Shown here: positions 43,307-53,919 of the stretch, piece by piece
How the letters are laid out: every line of letters begins with the position of its first letter
How positions within the stretch are numbered: position 1 is the stretch's first letter
Origin: Chimonanthus salicifolius
Lineage: Eukaryota; Streptophyta; Magnoliopsida; Laurales; Calycanthaceae
DNA length: 64,000 nucleotides
Direction: 5' to 3'
Assembly: GCA_013350335.1 (NCBI GenBank)
Contig: CM023540.1
Coordinates: 27,879,175 to 27,943,174, forward strand
Position numbers and translations under genes: made by a program
Notes under the pieces: generated by a model
What the model was told of the DNA's origin: nothing
Seen by the model: only the letters and a program-made list of their open reading frames with translations
Database searches by the model: none

Positions 43307-44836
43307 ATGGCTTCACAAGAAAAGAACCAGCCTCACTTCATCTTGATCCCACTGATGGGTCAAGGCCACATGATCCCCATGATGGACATGGCTCGATTGC
43401 TTGCACAACGAGGCGTAGTTGTCACCTTGGTCACCACAACACTCAATGCCGTTCGACTCAAAACAGCCGTGGATCGAGCAGTGGAGTCTGGCCTTCAAAT
43501 TCGAATCGTTCAACTTCACTTCCCATGTCTTGAGGTGGGCTTACCTGAAGGATGTGAAAACCTCGACAGTCTCCCTTTCTCAAATGATATGCTGAAAAGA
43601 TTCTTCTTGGCAATTGATATGTTGCAGCAACCGATGGAACAGTTTCTCCTAGAGCAACATCCCCTCCCAAGCTGCATAATTTCGGGCGCTGGTATCTCAT
43701 GGATAATGGAAATCTCCAGAAAATTTCATGTTCCTACACTTCTGTTCCAAGGGACTAGTTGCTTCTCTCACCTCTGCTCACACAACATCCACCAGTACAA
43801 AGTGCATGAAAGTGTCGAATCTGATTCAGAGCCTTTTTTTGTCCCAGGCCTGCCCCATCAAATTGAAGTAACGAAAGCCCAGCTGCCAATGATCATTTCT
43901 TCCACTTCAGATTCAGAATTACAGCAATTCCGCAAGAAGGTTCTAGAGGTTGGGTCGACAGCTCATGGCGTCGTGCTGAACAGTTTCAATGAATTGGAGC
44001 CAGAGTACATTGATCGGTATCAAAAGGCGATTGGAAGGAAGGTTTGGGCCATTGGGCCAGTGTCCTTGTGTAACAAAGGAACAATGGATAAAGTAGACAG
44101 AGGGAACAGAGCATCAATCAATGAGAACCTATGCTTAAATTGGCTCGACTCGAGGAAACCCAAGTCTGTTATCTATGTTTGTTTCGGTAGCATGTGTCGC
44201 CATTCAGCTTCACAGTTGATGGAGATTGGGTTGGGCCTAGAAGCCTCAAACCATTCATTCATTTGGGTGATTCGAAGCGGCGAACAATTGGATGAGATAG
44301 AGAAATGGCTTTCAGAGGGATTTGAAGATAGGATCATGGACAGAGGCCTCATAATCAGAGGATGGGCGCCACAGGTACTAATCCTAACACACCCATCAAC
44401 AGGAGGTTTCTTAACTCATTGTGGTTGGAATTCGACATTGGAGGGTATCTCTGCAGGTATCCCCATGATAGCATGGCCTCTCTCCGCCGAGCAATTCTTC
44501 AACGAAAGGCTGATTATACATGTTCTTGGCACCGGAGTGAGCGTAGGAGTCAAAGTAGCCCTTAGGTGGGGGGAAGAAGACAGTGTTGGTGAATTGGTTA
44601 AGATGGAAGTAGTAAAGAAAGTGGTAGATAGGTTGATGGATGAAGAAGGAGAGGAAGGAGAAAGGAGGCGAACCAGAGCTAATGAGCTTGGTCAAAAGGC
44701 AAGGAGGGCCATGGAAGGCTGCGGATCCTCTTCCATCAATGTGGCAGACATGATAAAAGATATCATGGCCCAAAATGGGAATCTCTTGTTCAACAAAGAC
44801 GCGGTTATGATTGATATCGATCATCAGATTCTCTAA
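43307..44836 (+). CDS. UDP-glycosyltransferase, group D (UGT73-like), copy 4, catalytic Asp replaced
   Basis: Intronless, 509 residues, start ATG 43307 (ACATGG). The N-domain has H21 (PLMGQGHMIPM). The PSPG box 353-396 is complete (HCGWNS, AWPLSAEQF, final Gln). The Asp that normally polarises the catalytic His is replaced: CIISGAGISW has Gly127 (GGC at 43685-43687) where copy 3 has Asp (CIVSDSGISW). The C-terminal tail is about 10 residues longer than in the other copies. Closest to copy 3. It may be inactive, altered in mechanism or a neofunctional paralogue; the full open frame argues against a simple pseudogene. Confidence 0.94.
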   Translation: MASQEKNQPHFILIPLMGQGHMIPMMDMARLLAQRGVVVTLVTTTLNAVRLKTAVDRAVESGLQIRIVQLHFPCLEVGLPEGCENLDSLPFSNDMLKRFFLAIDMLQQPMEQFLLEQHPLPSCIISGAGISWIMEISRKFHVPTLLFQGTSCFSHLCSHNIHQYKVHESVESDSEPFFVPGLPHQIEVTKAQLPMIISSTSDSELQQFRKKVLEVGSTAHGVVLNSFNELEPEYIDRYQKAIGRKVWAIGPVSLCNKGTMDKVDRGNRASINENLCLNWLDSRKPKSVIYVCFGSMCRHSASQLMEIGLGLEASNHSFIWVIRSGEQLDEIEKWLSEGFEDRIMDRGLIIRGWAPQVLILTHPSTGGFLTHCGWNSTLEGISAGIPMIAWPLSAEQFFNERLIIHVLGTGVSVGVKVALRWGEEDSVGELVKMEVVKKVVDRLMDEEGEEGERRRTRANELGQKARRAMEGCGSSSINVADMIKDIMAQNGNLLFNKDAVMIDIDHQIL

Positions 44837-45521
44837 AATTAAATTATGAGCGTCCAACTCTACGTAAATAAGATAAATAACTTCAATGATGATGAAAATA
44901 ATATTAATTTGATGATCTAATCAGGTGTGTAAAGTTTGTCGCTTGCGGTGTGTTTGTCGATAGTTGCTCTACTTGTAAGATCATTTCTCCTGACTTGTGT
45001 TTTCATAATTTGGTTGCTCAAATTATTTTATTTTATTATTTTTTTGGTAGGCGCTGAAATTGTTTTTTCTTTTTTTCTTTTTTTCATTTACAGTAGCTTG
45101 TGATTGGTTCTTGTTTGTTCTCTAGTGTATATTATATACTGGCGTGCGTAAAGGAACCAGAATCTTAAGAATAATTTGTGGGTGCTTTCAACAATGATTG
45201 ATTGAGTGACTACATTTTTTTTTCTATATCAACAAGGAATGATTGATTCGCAATAATTTTTCTTTTCTTTTCTATATACATGACAATGGGAAACAAACAT
45301 CAAGACGGACGATTACAGAATAAGATGGAGAATCGAAGCATGTAGGGCCTGTATATTATCTGCATAATCATTCTACTTTTATTCATCAACAACATTATTA
45401 CTTTTAAAGAGCTATATTCTAATGCATTCGATGTAGCCACTGTTAATTCTATTTTTAAATTTAAAATAAATTTAGTTTTATTTTTGTGAATTTTAATAGT
45501 AGTTAAATTTCAAGTGTAAAA

Positions 45522-45716
45522 TGATATTTGATGACCGTCAAGAGTCTAAGACACTCGCTTCATAAAGTGAGGTCTTGAGTTCGATTCTAGCTCAATTCCT
45601 CTTAGTCACTTCTCATCCACTAAATCAGCGTGTGAATTAAAAGGTTTACACATGTTCGTGGGATCAGTCTTGATTCCAATGTAAGGTGGGAATATCCATA
45701 TTACAAAAAAAAAAAT
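45522..45716 (+). mobile_element. tRNA-derived SINE-like unit
   Basis: Head with GTCAAGAGTCTAAGACACTC and a good B box (GAGGTCTTGAGTTCGATTCT), a body containing GGGATCAGTCTTGATTCC and an A-run at about 45704-45715. Target duplication not clear. Confidence 0.55.
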
Positions 45717-46694
45717 TATATGAAATTAGATCCACTGAGTAAGATATTCAATATCTTTTTAATTAGTCTAAGTTTCTACAATTCTAACATTTGTTGAAAA
45801 ATTATAGCCAATTTTTAATAGGTTGTGGATTTTTTGTGAATTTTATTTAAGAATGTGAATTTTGTATCCTGGATACACATTCTCTCTCCTTTTTTATTTT
45901 TTGGAAAAAAATACAAAAAAAAAGAGAAAATTATAAAAAAAAAATGAAAAATCAAGGGTGAGCATGTTTTTTATTTCAATTAGCAGTCATTTTGATGGAC
46001 GTTTACGACCTTCAAATTTGAGATTTTGATACATCCTAAAACTTTGAAAATATCAAAAATGTCTAACAATTTTATAAAAAAGGAATCCATCATAAAAAAA
46101 ATACCTAATATGAACTTCATATTCTCAAATATCCCCAAATGGCATGTATCTTCTATTACAATTCATTAATATTTAATTGTAAAAAATTCTGAGTTTTATG
46201 AAAATGTTGGAATATTAAAAAATTATACAAAGACCCTAAAAACTCTATCAATCATATTTAGGGCTCCTTATTTAATTGTAAAAATATTTGTATATCATTT
46301 CATTCATTGTTTTAACCAGAAACTCGAAAATGGAAAGCATCTTAGAAATTCTGACTTTAATCAATTTTTAGAGAAATCTTCAAAAATTCACATAGACACT
46401 CTACAAACTATGTGAATGTCATTAACACATCTCCATTGAATTCTAAAAGCATTAGATATTATTTCATTAAACTATTTTCCCAAAAAACTCAACATTTGAG
46501 ATTATCTTATAGCCGGAACTCAAAAAAATTGATGAAGATAACTCAACATGGTAAAAATTGATGAAAGTAACTCAAAATAACTCTAAAATTTAATTACTTA
46601 CTTTTAAACTTTTTTAAATTTGAAAATATTGGTGAAATTAACTCAAAAATCAGTAGAATGATTTTTATAAAAAAATTAAAAAACCTTCATCAAC

Positions 46695-48180
46695 TAATAC
46701 ATGCAGACACGTATCGGTCGATAATACGGGCCATATTGGTTTATGGTATCGGCAGTCTAAAATCCAATATGCTGCTAACTTGATTTATCGTTAATAAGTA
46801 ACTTAACTAATCAAAGAGGAATGGGATCATTATGAGGATTGAGGAGGATAAACATTGGGCAAGCCCAGTTGTGATAAGAGTACCCATTTTAATATGGGCA
46901 TTATATTTTAGGAGGCATAGATTTTTTTTGAATTTCCCACTTTGTCTTTGCAGAATTCAGTTCACTTTTCAATTCGATGGATGGGCACCCTTATAATAAA
47001 CGGGTGCTATATACACACTAAAAGTGTGTAGCCCTCCTGCTATCGTGCAGTCTACCTTGGTTTAGAAAGGAGTTAGGTCATTGAAACTTTTCAATTATTT
47101 CTCAGAGATAAAATATGTAAAGTATCATTGTCCTGTGGTTTTTCACAAGTAAATTTAAAAAAAAAAAAATTTACTTATTTAATCTTGATATTTTTAGTAA
47201 ATATTTTTTTAATTTAAAATTATCTCTTACCAATTTGATCCTATTTGAATTATATTGCATAGAGTAATTTAACTGATAGATACTTTGACTCAGAAATTAC
47301 TCGGATAAAGGTAGGAATTTTAGAGCTCTTTCTAGTTGTTTATCTGGTGTGTGTAGAATTGAAAAACTTGCATATGTTCCAAAGATTAGTCAAATTAAAA
47401 TGTCCCATTTTAAATACAGGTGAGATGATATCTTGGTTATAAAAAAAAATACAAATAGTAAATAATTTTGGTTGAAATTAGACTTTTTCCCATTTTGATA
47501 GAATTTTGGTCATCTCAATCAAATTATGGACCTCCTGTCGTAAATTAGGAATTTCTGAAATCCTAATTTTTTTTGTAAAATCCATATGGTTAGAGTCTCT
47601 GTTTTCAGCCAACATTTCTAAGATCTCGAGAGAAATAAAAAGGAAGCATTATTTAAAATAATAATAACTTTTGATAGAGATACGAAGACAGTATATAATT
47701 TTTTGGCTCAATGACAAGCCCCCTTTGAATGCATGACTTTTTTGTCTTTCATTTGTGGTCCCTTTTTCTTTATGTGGAGGAATAAACTTATGATGTTATG
47801 GTATTCATGGCACATGACATCTACTTATTAAAAAAATTAAATAATTTGTTAATTTCTAAATAAATAAATTATATTGTGTTGTTCGTTATGCATAGGTGCG
47901 TTATGGGCTCACTCAGTATCGGCCGATATGTTTCGGTTGATAATGATATATGACATATTTTGATCGAAATAATTCAGAGGCATTCTAAAGAGGATTTAGA
48001 GAGCTATGCAGTGGGAATAGGAATTGAAGTAAAAAAAATTACCATATTATTAAATTTTAGATTATTTAAGTGTCAAATTTTGAAAAAATGATAAAAATTT
48101 GAAAATGATCATTCTTTAAGAGAAAACTAGCGATGACCTTGAAATATGAAAAAATTACATAGAATCTCTCCAATCCTGAT
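46695..48180. repeat. dispersed CGGCCGAT-motif repeat pieces
   Basis: ACGTATCGGTCGATAATACG with GGTATCGGCAG near 46711-46755, and CAGTATCGGCCGATATGTTT near 47915-47990, followed by a stretch (TGATCATTCTTTAAGAG) that is the inverted counterpart of sequence at about 33340-33360. The ends are undefined and the coordinates cover both pieces and the AT-rich DNA between. Confidence 0.35.
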
Positions 48181-48634
48181 AAGAGAGTTGAACCATATTG
48201 TCTACATTAAGCCTAAGTACTGTGTCTACTCAGCTTTGCAGTGGTGCACATGTATCACAAATGCGTTCAAAAGACCTTACAGTAGAAGAGAAGATGCATT
48301 AACTTATAAACTACCTTAGACAATGCCTAAGCGCTGTAACACTTTTTTTAAACTCTCACTCGTAGTGAATTTCTCTCCTCATCTCTACGCACCCTTGTGA
48401 CTCTGGCCACGAGAATGTGAACTTCTACACTTTACAGCAGGTGTAAGCTATCACCTGGCCGAATTTCTAATCCCAACTCTATATATTATAATAATAGGTA
48501 GACTCTACAGATTATAAATACCACTATTTATGATCATCTTTATCACTAAAATCACACAACAAAATTATTTTTCTCTCTTCTTTAATTTATATTTTTTTAT
48601 AAGTAATGGTATTTAGCTATAGTTGAAAAGACTA

Positions 48635-49770
48635 GGCTGCGTTTTGATGGAGGGTAATTTTTATAGGAGTTACTTCTGAGTAGGGTCACCTTTGAAAATG
48701 AGTTACTTTTTTATCGTATTTGGTAATTACAGTGGTAAAGTAAGAATTTACCTTAAGGGTAAAAAATCTTATTTAGTACCTATGAGTAGGGGTAACCTGA
48801 TATATTAATAATTTTATGAGAAATTTTATAAAATATAATTATTATAATATTCATTAAGTAAATCTAATATTATCTAATTTTTATAGATTCTTTTTTATAA
48901 CTATAATTTAAAATGAACACTTGCATTCTAACCAAAAAATAAATAAATAAAGAAAAAAATAGATATTATTATTTTAAATCCCAATAAATAAATAAAAAAG
49001 ATCAACATATCTCTTTATAAAAAAATATAATTTGTTCATTGGTAACATGAAATATATAATATAATAAACTATTATAATAGTTTAATAAATCACAACAAAT
49101 ATAAAATTAATATTAAAAATTGTCACGTGCTGAACTCCTTAAAAATAGAATATTTTGACAAATATGTTTCAGAAAATTTTATTTTTATTTTTATATTATA
49201 TAGATTTAATAAAATTATTAATTCTCATAAAATTGTTAATATGTTAGTTTATCCCTACTTACAATTACCCCTACTCAAGGATAATCCCTGTAAAAATTTA
49301 CCCCTCACCCAAATGATTGAAAAATAAAGGAAGGCACGGGATAAATAGGGAAATGCTTTCCTTAAAAAATAATAAATAAATAAATAACTACTATTATTAT
49401 TTTAAATTTCAATAAATGAATAAAAAAATTCTACATATCTCTTCAAAAAAAATATAATTTGTTGTTTGGTAATATAAAATTTATCAAATGGAAATAATGG
49501 AGTACTTTTAAAAAATAAAAATAAAAGCCAAGTACTCACCAAAATAAATAAATAAATAAAATGTAAATAAAAAAATATTCTCCTAAAAGAGCAAAAGAGA
49601 GGGCAAGGAGAGGTATTCAAGAATTAATGCCCCAAGTTCCATGGAAATATTCAAAATGGTGACTAAATTTAAATTTTTACCCTTATCTCTTTATTATTAA
49701 ACAAGGGTAATAAAGGGGTAATAAAGGGTAATGGGGGATTACTCCCTCTTACCCCCGTCCAAACGCAGCC
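48635..49770. mobile_element. family D TIR element, single-unit copy
   Basis: Left end GGCTGCGTTTTGATGGAGGG and inverted right end GGCTGCGTTTGGACGGGGGT, flanked by CTA and TTA. It carries one copy (49238-49312) of the unit that is tandemly amplified at 40884-41590. Non-coding. The 3-bp flanks would suit a PIF/Harbinger-type element, but they are not identical. Confidence 0.65.
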
Positions 49771-50384
49771 TTAGTGTAGCATCTAACCTGTGGGCAACAG
49801 GAAAACAATTTTTCTACTACACAATTTGACGTAGTTATATATAAAACAAGCTTTTGGGGGGTTCAAAGCTTTGCATGTCTTTAAAGTTCAAACTGCTCCA
49901 AGACCCCACTGATTTGCAACTTGTGGCAAGTGGTCACTTGGTCTTGCACACAATTATAAATGTACTTGACTTCAACTACCATTTTTTCAGAATTCATCAT
50001 TCAAAAAAAAAAATTTCAGAATTCAGACTGATGGGTGGTATCCTAAATTACCCATCTCAAATTGCAGCTGTACGTCGATGTCTTAATGGTTGGTTTTGAG
50101 TTGAATTGATTACATGATGTGACAGTTTTCTTAACTTCACTCGTGATTATACTTTTTCTTAAAAAATATTAAATTTGAATTTATTTAAAAATAAAATTAA
50201 AAAAAAGGTAATAAAATTACTTTTTACGGAAGTGATGAGAGGGAGAAAACACTATTAGTAATCTATAAATAAGAGTGCAACTGACTCAACTTAAACCTAA
50301 TTGACTCGACTTTGAAATATGAATGGGTAACCCAACTCATTTAAAATATGAATTTCATTTGAATCAAAATAGCATAGTTTAAAA

Positions 50385-50640
50385 TATCGTCGGATATGTA
50401 TCAAAATGTCATGATTTAAAATATCGTATGATATGATATGTATCAGTATTATATTAATAATATTGGTTATTTAGAAAAAACAAATATTGGTGGTTCACGC
50501 CACTGATATTTTTTTTTTTTTTTAAAGAGTGTCTTTCTCTCTTTTTTTATTTTTTTAATTCAAAAAATTTAAAAAAAAAATGGCCAGGATTTGAAAAGAA
50601 AAATAGGAGAGAGAATGATATCAGCGATATTTATACCCTT
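50385..50640. repeat. family A-like motif repeat
   Basis: ATATCGTCGGATATG and ATATCGTATGATATGATATG at the left, an A/T-rich middle and GATATCAGCGATATTTATAC at the right, the same arrangement as the elements at 26098 and 28412. Ends and target duplication not resolved. Confidence 0.4.
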
Positions 50641-51779
50641 GCAAAATATTTGGCCCGTTTTTAATATAGGTCGAGTTAGAGTCATATATTCTATAATTTG
50701 ACCCGCTCAAATTACCTAAATTTTATATATAAAAATTACACTCTTAATTTATAGGTACGGTTGAAATCAGATCGTGTTCCTTAAAATCTAACTTGATCGG
50801 AGTCAATATTTATGGAACCCGAGCTATTGACGTAAAATTCTCAGTCCGACACAACCCAAATTTCATGTGGGTTTTTGTCTTTTAAACCTGATCCAATCCG
50901 CTGACCCGCCCTAGATGATTTCTCCAGTGAAGTCAAAACCCGACCCAAATTTCACCCCTACCTAGAGGGTTTGAGAGTGAATAAAACGCAAGATCTGCTT
51001 TCATGAGAGGAGCTTCTTGACCGTTGGGCCAACCCCCTCTGAATTTTAGTTAGATTCTTGATTTTATAAATACTTTTCTGTTAAAAATATTGAACACAAC
51101 AAATTCTCATTGTGTTATTTTACAAATATATTAATATAACTATAGATTTAATTACCTACTTAGTTATATGAATTGACTAATGACTTGATTTAATTTAACT
51201 TAAATTGGTTTTCTAAATTAAAGATAAGTTAAAAATTTAAAAATTAATTGAGTTAGTTCAAGATAGAAATATAGATTGAGTTAAAAATTTAATCTAAATT
51301 TAATATAAAGAGATAAGGATTGCACTTTCAACCCGACACCTGGCTCACATTCCACCTAGGCTGCATTTGGATGGGGGTAAGGGGGTTACCCTTTTACTCT
51401 TGTTTGGTGATGGACTTGTTTGGGAATGGAGGGAAGAGGGTAAAAATTTAAAATTTTACCCCTCTCCTTCCTTTTATGAATACCCCTTGGGGCATTGGGT
51501 TTTTATAAAACCCTTGCCCCTCTTTACCCTTCTTTACCTATCCCTCTTTTCACCTATGGAGCAAAAATATTTTAAAATATTTTTAATTGATGAATATTAT
51601 TTATTAATTATGTTTCATAATTTTTTATATAAAAAATGTTGATATACTATCCTCCTTACCCTCTCTTTGCACCTATGGAGCAAAAATATTTTAAATTTTT
51701 TTAATTGATGAATATTATTTAATAATTATGTCTAATAAATGTTTTTATTTTTTATTATATAAATTTAGTAAAAATTATT

Positions 51780-52160
51780 AATTCTAATAAACCCTCTTCA
51801 CACTTCTTTACTCCTCTAAACCCTCTTCACCCCTCTTTATCCTCCTTTACCCCTCTTTGCATCATTACCCTTCTTTATCCCTCTAAACTCCCTTTACCCC
51901 CTCGTTGCAATTATTACCCTTCTTTACCCCTCTTTACCTCCCTTTACCTCTCTTTGCACCTATTAACCTTCTTTATACCTCTAAACCCTCTTTACCCCCT
52001 TTACCCCTCTTTATACTTATTACCCCTCTAAACCCTCTTTACCTATATTTGCACCCATTACCCTTCTTTACCCTCTTTACTGCTTCTTTACCCCTATTTA
52101 CCCATTTATCCCTCTTTACACCTATTACCCTTCTTTACCCCTCTAAACACTCTTTACCTG
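51780..52160. repeat. CTCTTTACCCC-type C/T-rich array
   Basis: Irregular iteration of 10-13-base words such as CTCTTTACCCCT, TTCTTTACCCCT and CTCTAAACCCTC over about 380 bp, with strong strand asymmetry (plus strand nearly G-free). Probably expanded from the TTACCCC words at the element's ends. Confidence 0.8.
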
Positions 52161-52276
52161 TAACAACACATCCCACTAGAATTATATTGTCCGCTCTGGG
52201 CCTCACACAGGACCCGCACAACTTTCAATTGGTGAGCCAACTAGCAATGTGAGACTTTTTAGGGCGGGGTATTACA
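52159..52276 (-). mobile_element. truncated solo TRIM LTR
   Basis: 118 bp, TGTAACAACACATCCC to GGGCGGGGTATTACA, homologous to both ends of the 9954-10513 LTRs but lacking the AAAAGGCCTCATGCTAG middle. It is flanked by the exact 5-bp duplication TTACC (52154-52158 and 52277-52281). Confidence 0.85.
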
Positions 52277-52729
52277 TTACCCTTCTTTACCTCTCTTTGC
52301 ACCTATAGAGTAAAAATATTTTTTAGTTGATGAATATTATTTAATAATTATATTTTATTATTTTTATATTATATAAATTTAATAAAATTATCTATTCTAA
52401 TAAAGTTGTTAATATATTACCCATCTTTACACCTATGGAGCAAAAATATTTAATTTTTTTTTAATTGATGAATATTATTTAATAATTATATTTTATAAAA
52501 TTATATTTTTATCTTTTTATTGTATTGAATTTAATAAAAATTATTAATTCTAATAAAATTATTAATATATCAAGTTACCTCTTCTTATTGTTGTGAAATA
52601 ATATTTTTGACCTTTAAGATGAATTTTTATCTTACCAATGTAATTACTGAATAAAATAAGAGTGACCCATATTCAAATGCGACCCCCAGTAATGGTGACT
52701 CCTAGTTGATGCTGGGCTAAACTTTTTTA

Positions 52730-53004
52730 ATTTGGAGAGGTACATGGGTCTGGATCTGACCAGCACTACCCGACGGACCCTTAGCAGACAGCAGGAGCGA
52801 GAAAACCGGAGGAGGAGGAGCAAAAGGTCTTCCCCCGTTACTCGTTACTCCTTTACACAACAGCTGGGGAAAAGGAGCGAAAGAGAGAAACGCATTTTTC
52901 TTCTATCTTCTATGGAGAAATCAGAGACCGCCGGATCTGGCTCGGAGTTTCTTCTTTCTCTGTCTAACTGAAAGACCCAACGTCTCAGATCTGTTTCTTT
53001 CCAG
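52730..53004 (+). other. kelch gene 5' non-coding exon (approximate)
   Basis: Purine-rich leader-like sequence ending in a good donor CCAG|GTAATG at 53004/53005. It would splice to the first coding exon near 53914, leaving a leader intron of about 0.9 kb. The 5' limit is a guess; no TATA box is obvious. Confidence 0.55.
52912..52971 (+). CDS. upstream ORF in kelch leader
   Basis: A 19-codon frame, MEKSETAGSGSEFLLSLSN then TGA, in the presumed non-coding first exon, 33 bases before the donor site. If the transcript starts upstream, it precedes the main start and could damp translation. It could also be incidental; no conservation is known to me. Confidence 0.35.
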   Translation: MEKSETAGSGSEFLLSLSN

Positions 53005-53919
53005 GTAATGGAATCCTGAATTTCCTTCTATTGCTTTTAATCTTGAATGAAACAACCCAAATGCCTAAATTCGGCGATCGATATCAGTTCTTTGCACTCT
53101 GTTTATTCTCTTTCATTTGTTTTTTAGATTGGATTCATTGGTTTAAGTATTAGAAAATTAGCACCCGATTTCCGGCCATCGGCTGGTGCTGGTTGTGGGA
53201 GTAGTGACCGTTGTACGACGCTGATGAATGGGTGGGGAATTGGGTTTAAATTAGAACTTATCTTTTAGTAGTATTTGTCGTATGTCTAATAATTCACTAT
53301 TGGAAATAGAGAAGTTTGATTGAAGAAACAAGGAGGGAAGAAAGAACTTGAAAGACAATGTTTATGAAGCGTTGGGAGAATTCTCAATAAAAAATGTCGC
53401 AATTGGATGAGAAAAATGAAAAATGCGTGTGATTTATTTGAATGTGTAATGGGCACGAAAAATCCCGGAAAAGCCTCATAAAGAGATGTGATCACGCGAT
53501 TTTACTTTTTCATTTGCTATTACGTGTGCTGATGAACGGGTGATGTAATGCTAATGTAAATGTTTAACATTAGAAATTTTTTTTGCTCGTGTTCTAACTT
53601 CTAAGAGATAGAATCACGCAATTTTGAGTTTAAACTTCAGTCCGTACATCTGTTGGAACTTTTCTTGGAAAGTTCACCGTTGAATTGGAAAAAGGCCAAT
53701 CAAGTGATCTATGATCAATTGAAAAGATGTCAAGGAAGAATGGTTAGAAAGTGTTGGGAAAATTCAAAACAAGAAAGGTGAAAAATTGAAATATACTACT
53801 TGATTTTCTGTGTCACTTCATGTGTTTGTTGCAGGCAATTCATATACATGCAGTTGTACATGAACTGATTAGTTGGTCTCATGCAGATACATAGGCTTTT
53901 CTTGAATCTACAGGGTGAA

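Larger units (their letters stand above)
51359..52685. mobile_element. family D-like TIR element, degenerate
   Basis: Left end GGCTGCATTTGGATGGGGGT (preceded by CTA, like the copy at 48635). A possible degenerate right end, ACCCATATTCAAATGCGACC, lies near 52668-52685. The interior has several copies of a GGAGCAAAAATATTTTAAAT block and a long C/T-rich array, and is interrupted by a TRIM LTR at 52159-52276. The right boundary is uncertain. Confidence 0.5.
44837..52729. other. repeat-dominated spacer between UGT cluster and kelch gene
   Basis: About 7.9 kb with no recognisable host gene. Contents: SINE-like unit 45522-45716, CGGCCGAT-motif repeat pieces, family D elements, a truncated TRIM LTR and AT-rich DNA with many homopolymers. 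Open frames here are short or low-complexity. Confidence 0.6.
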
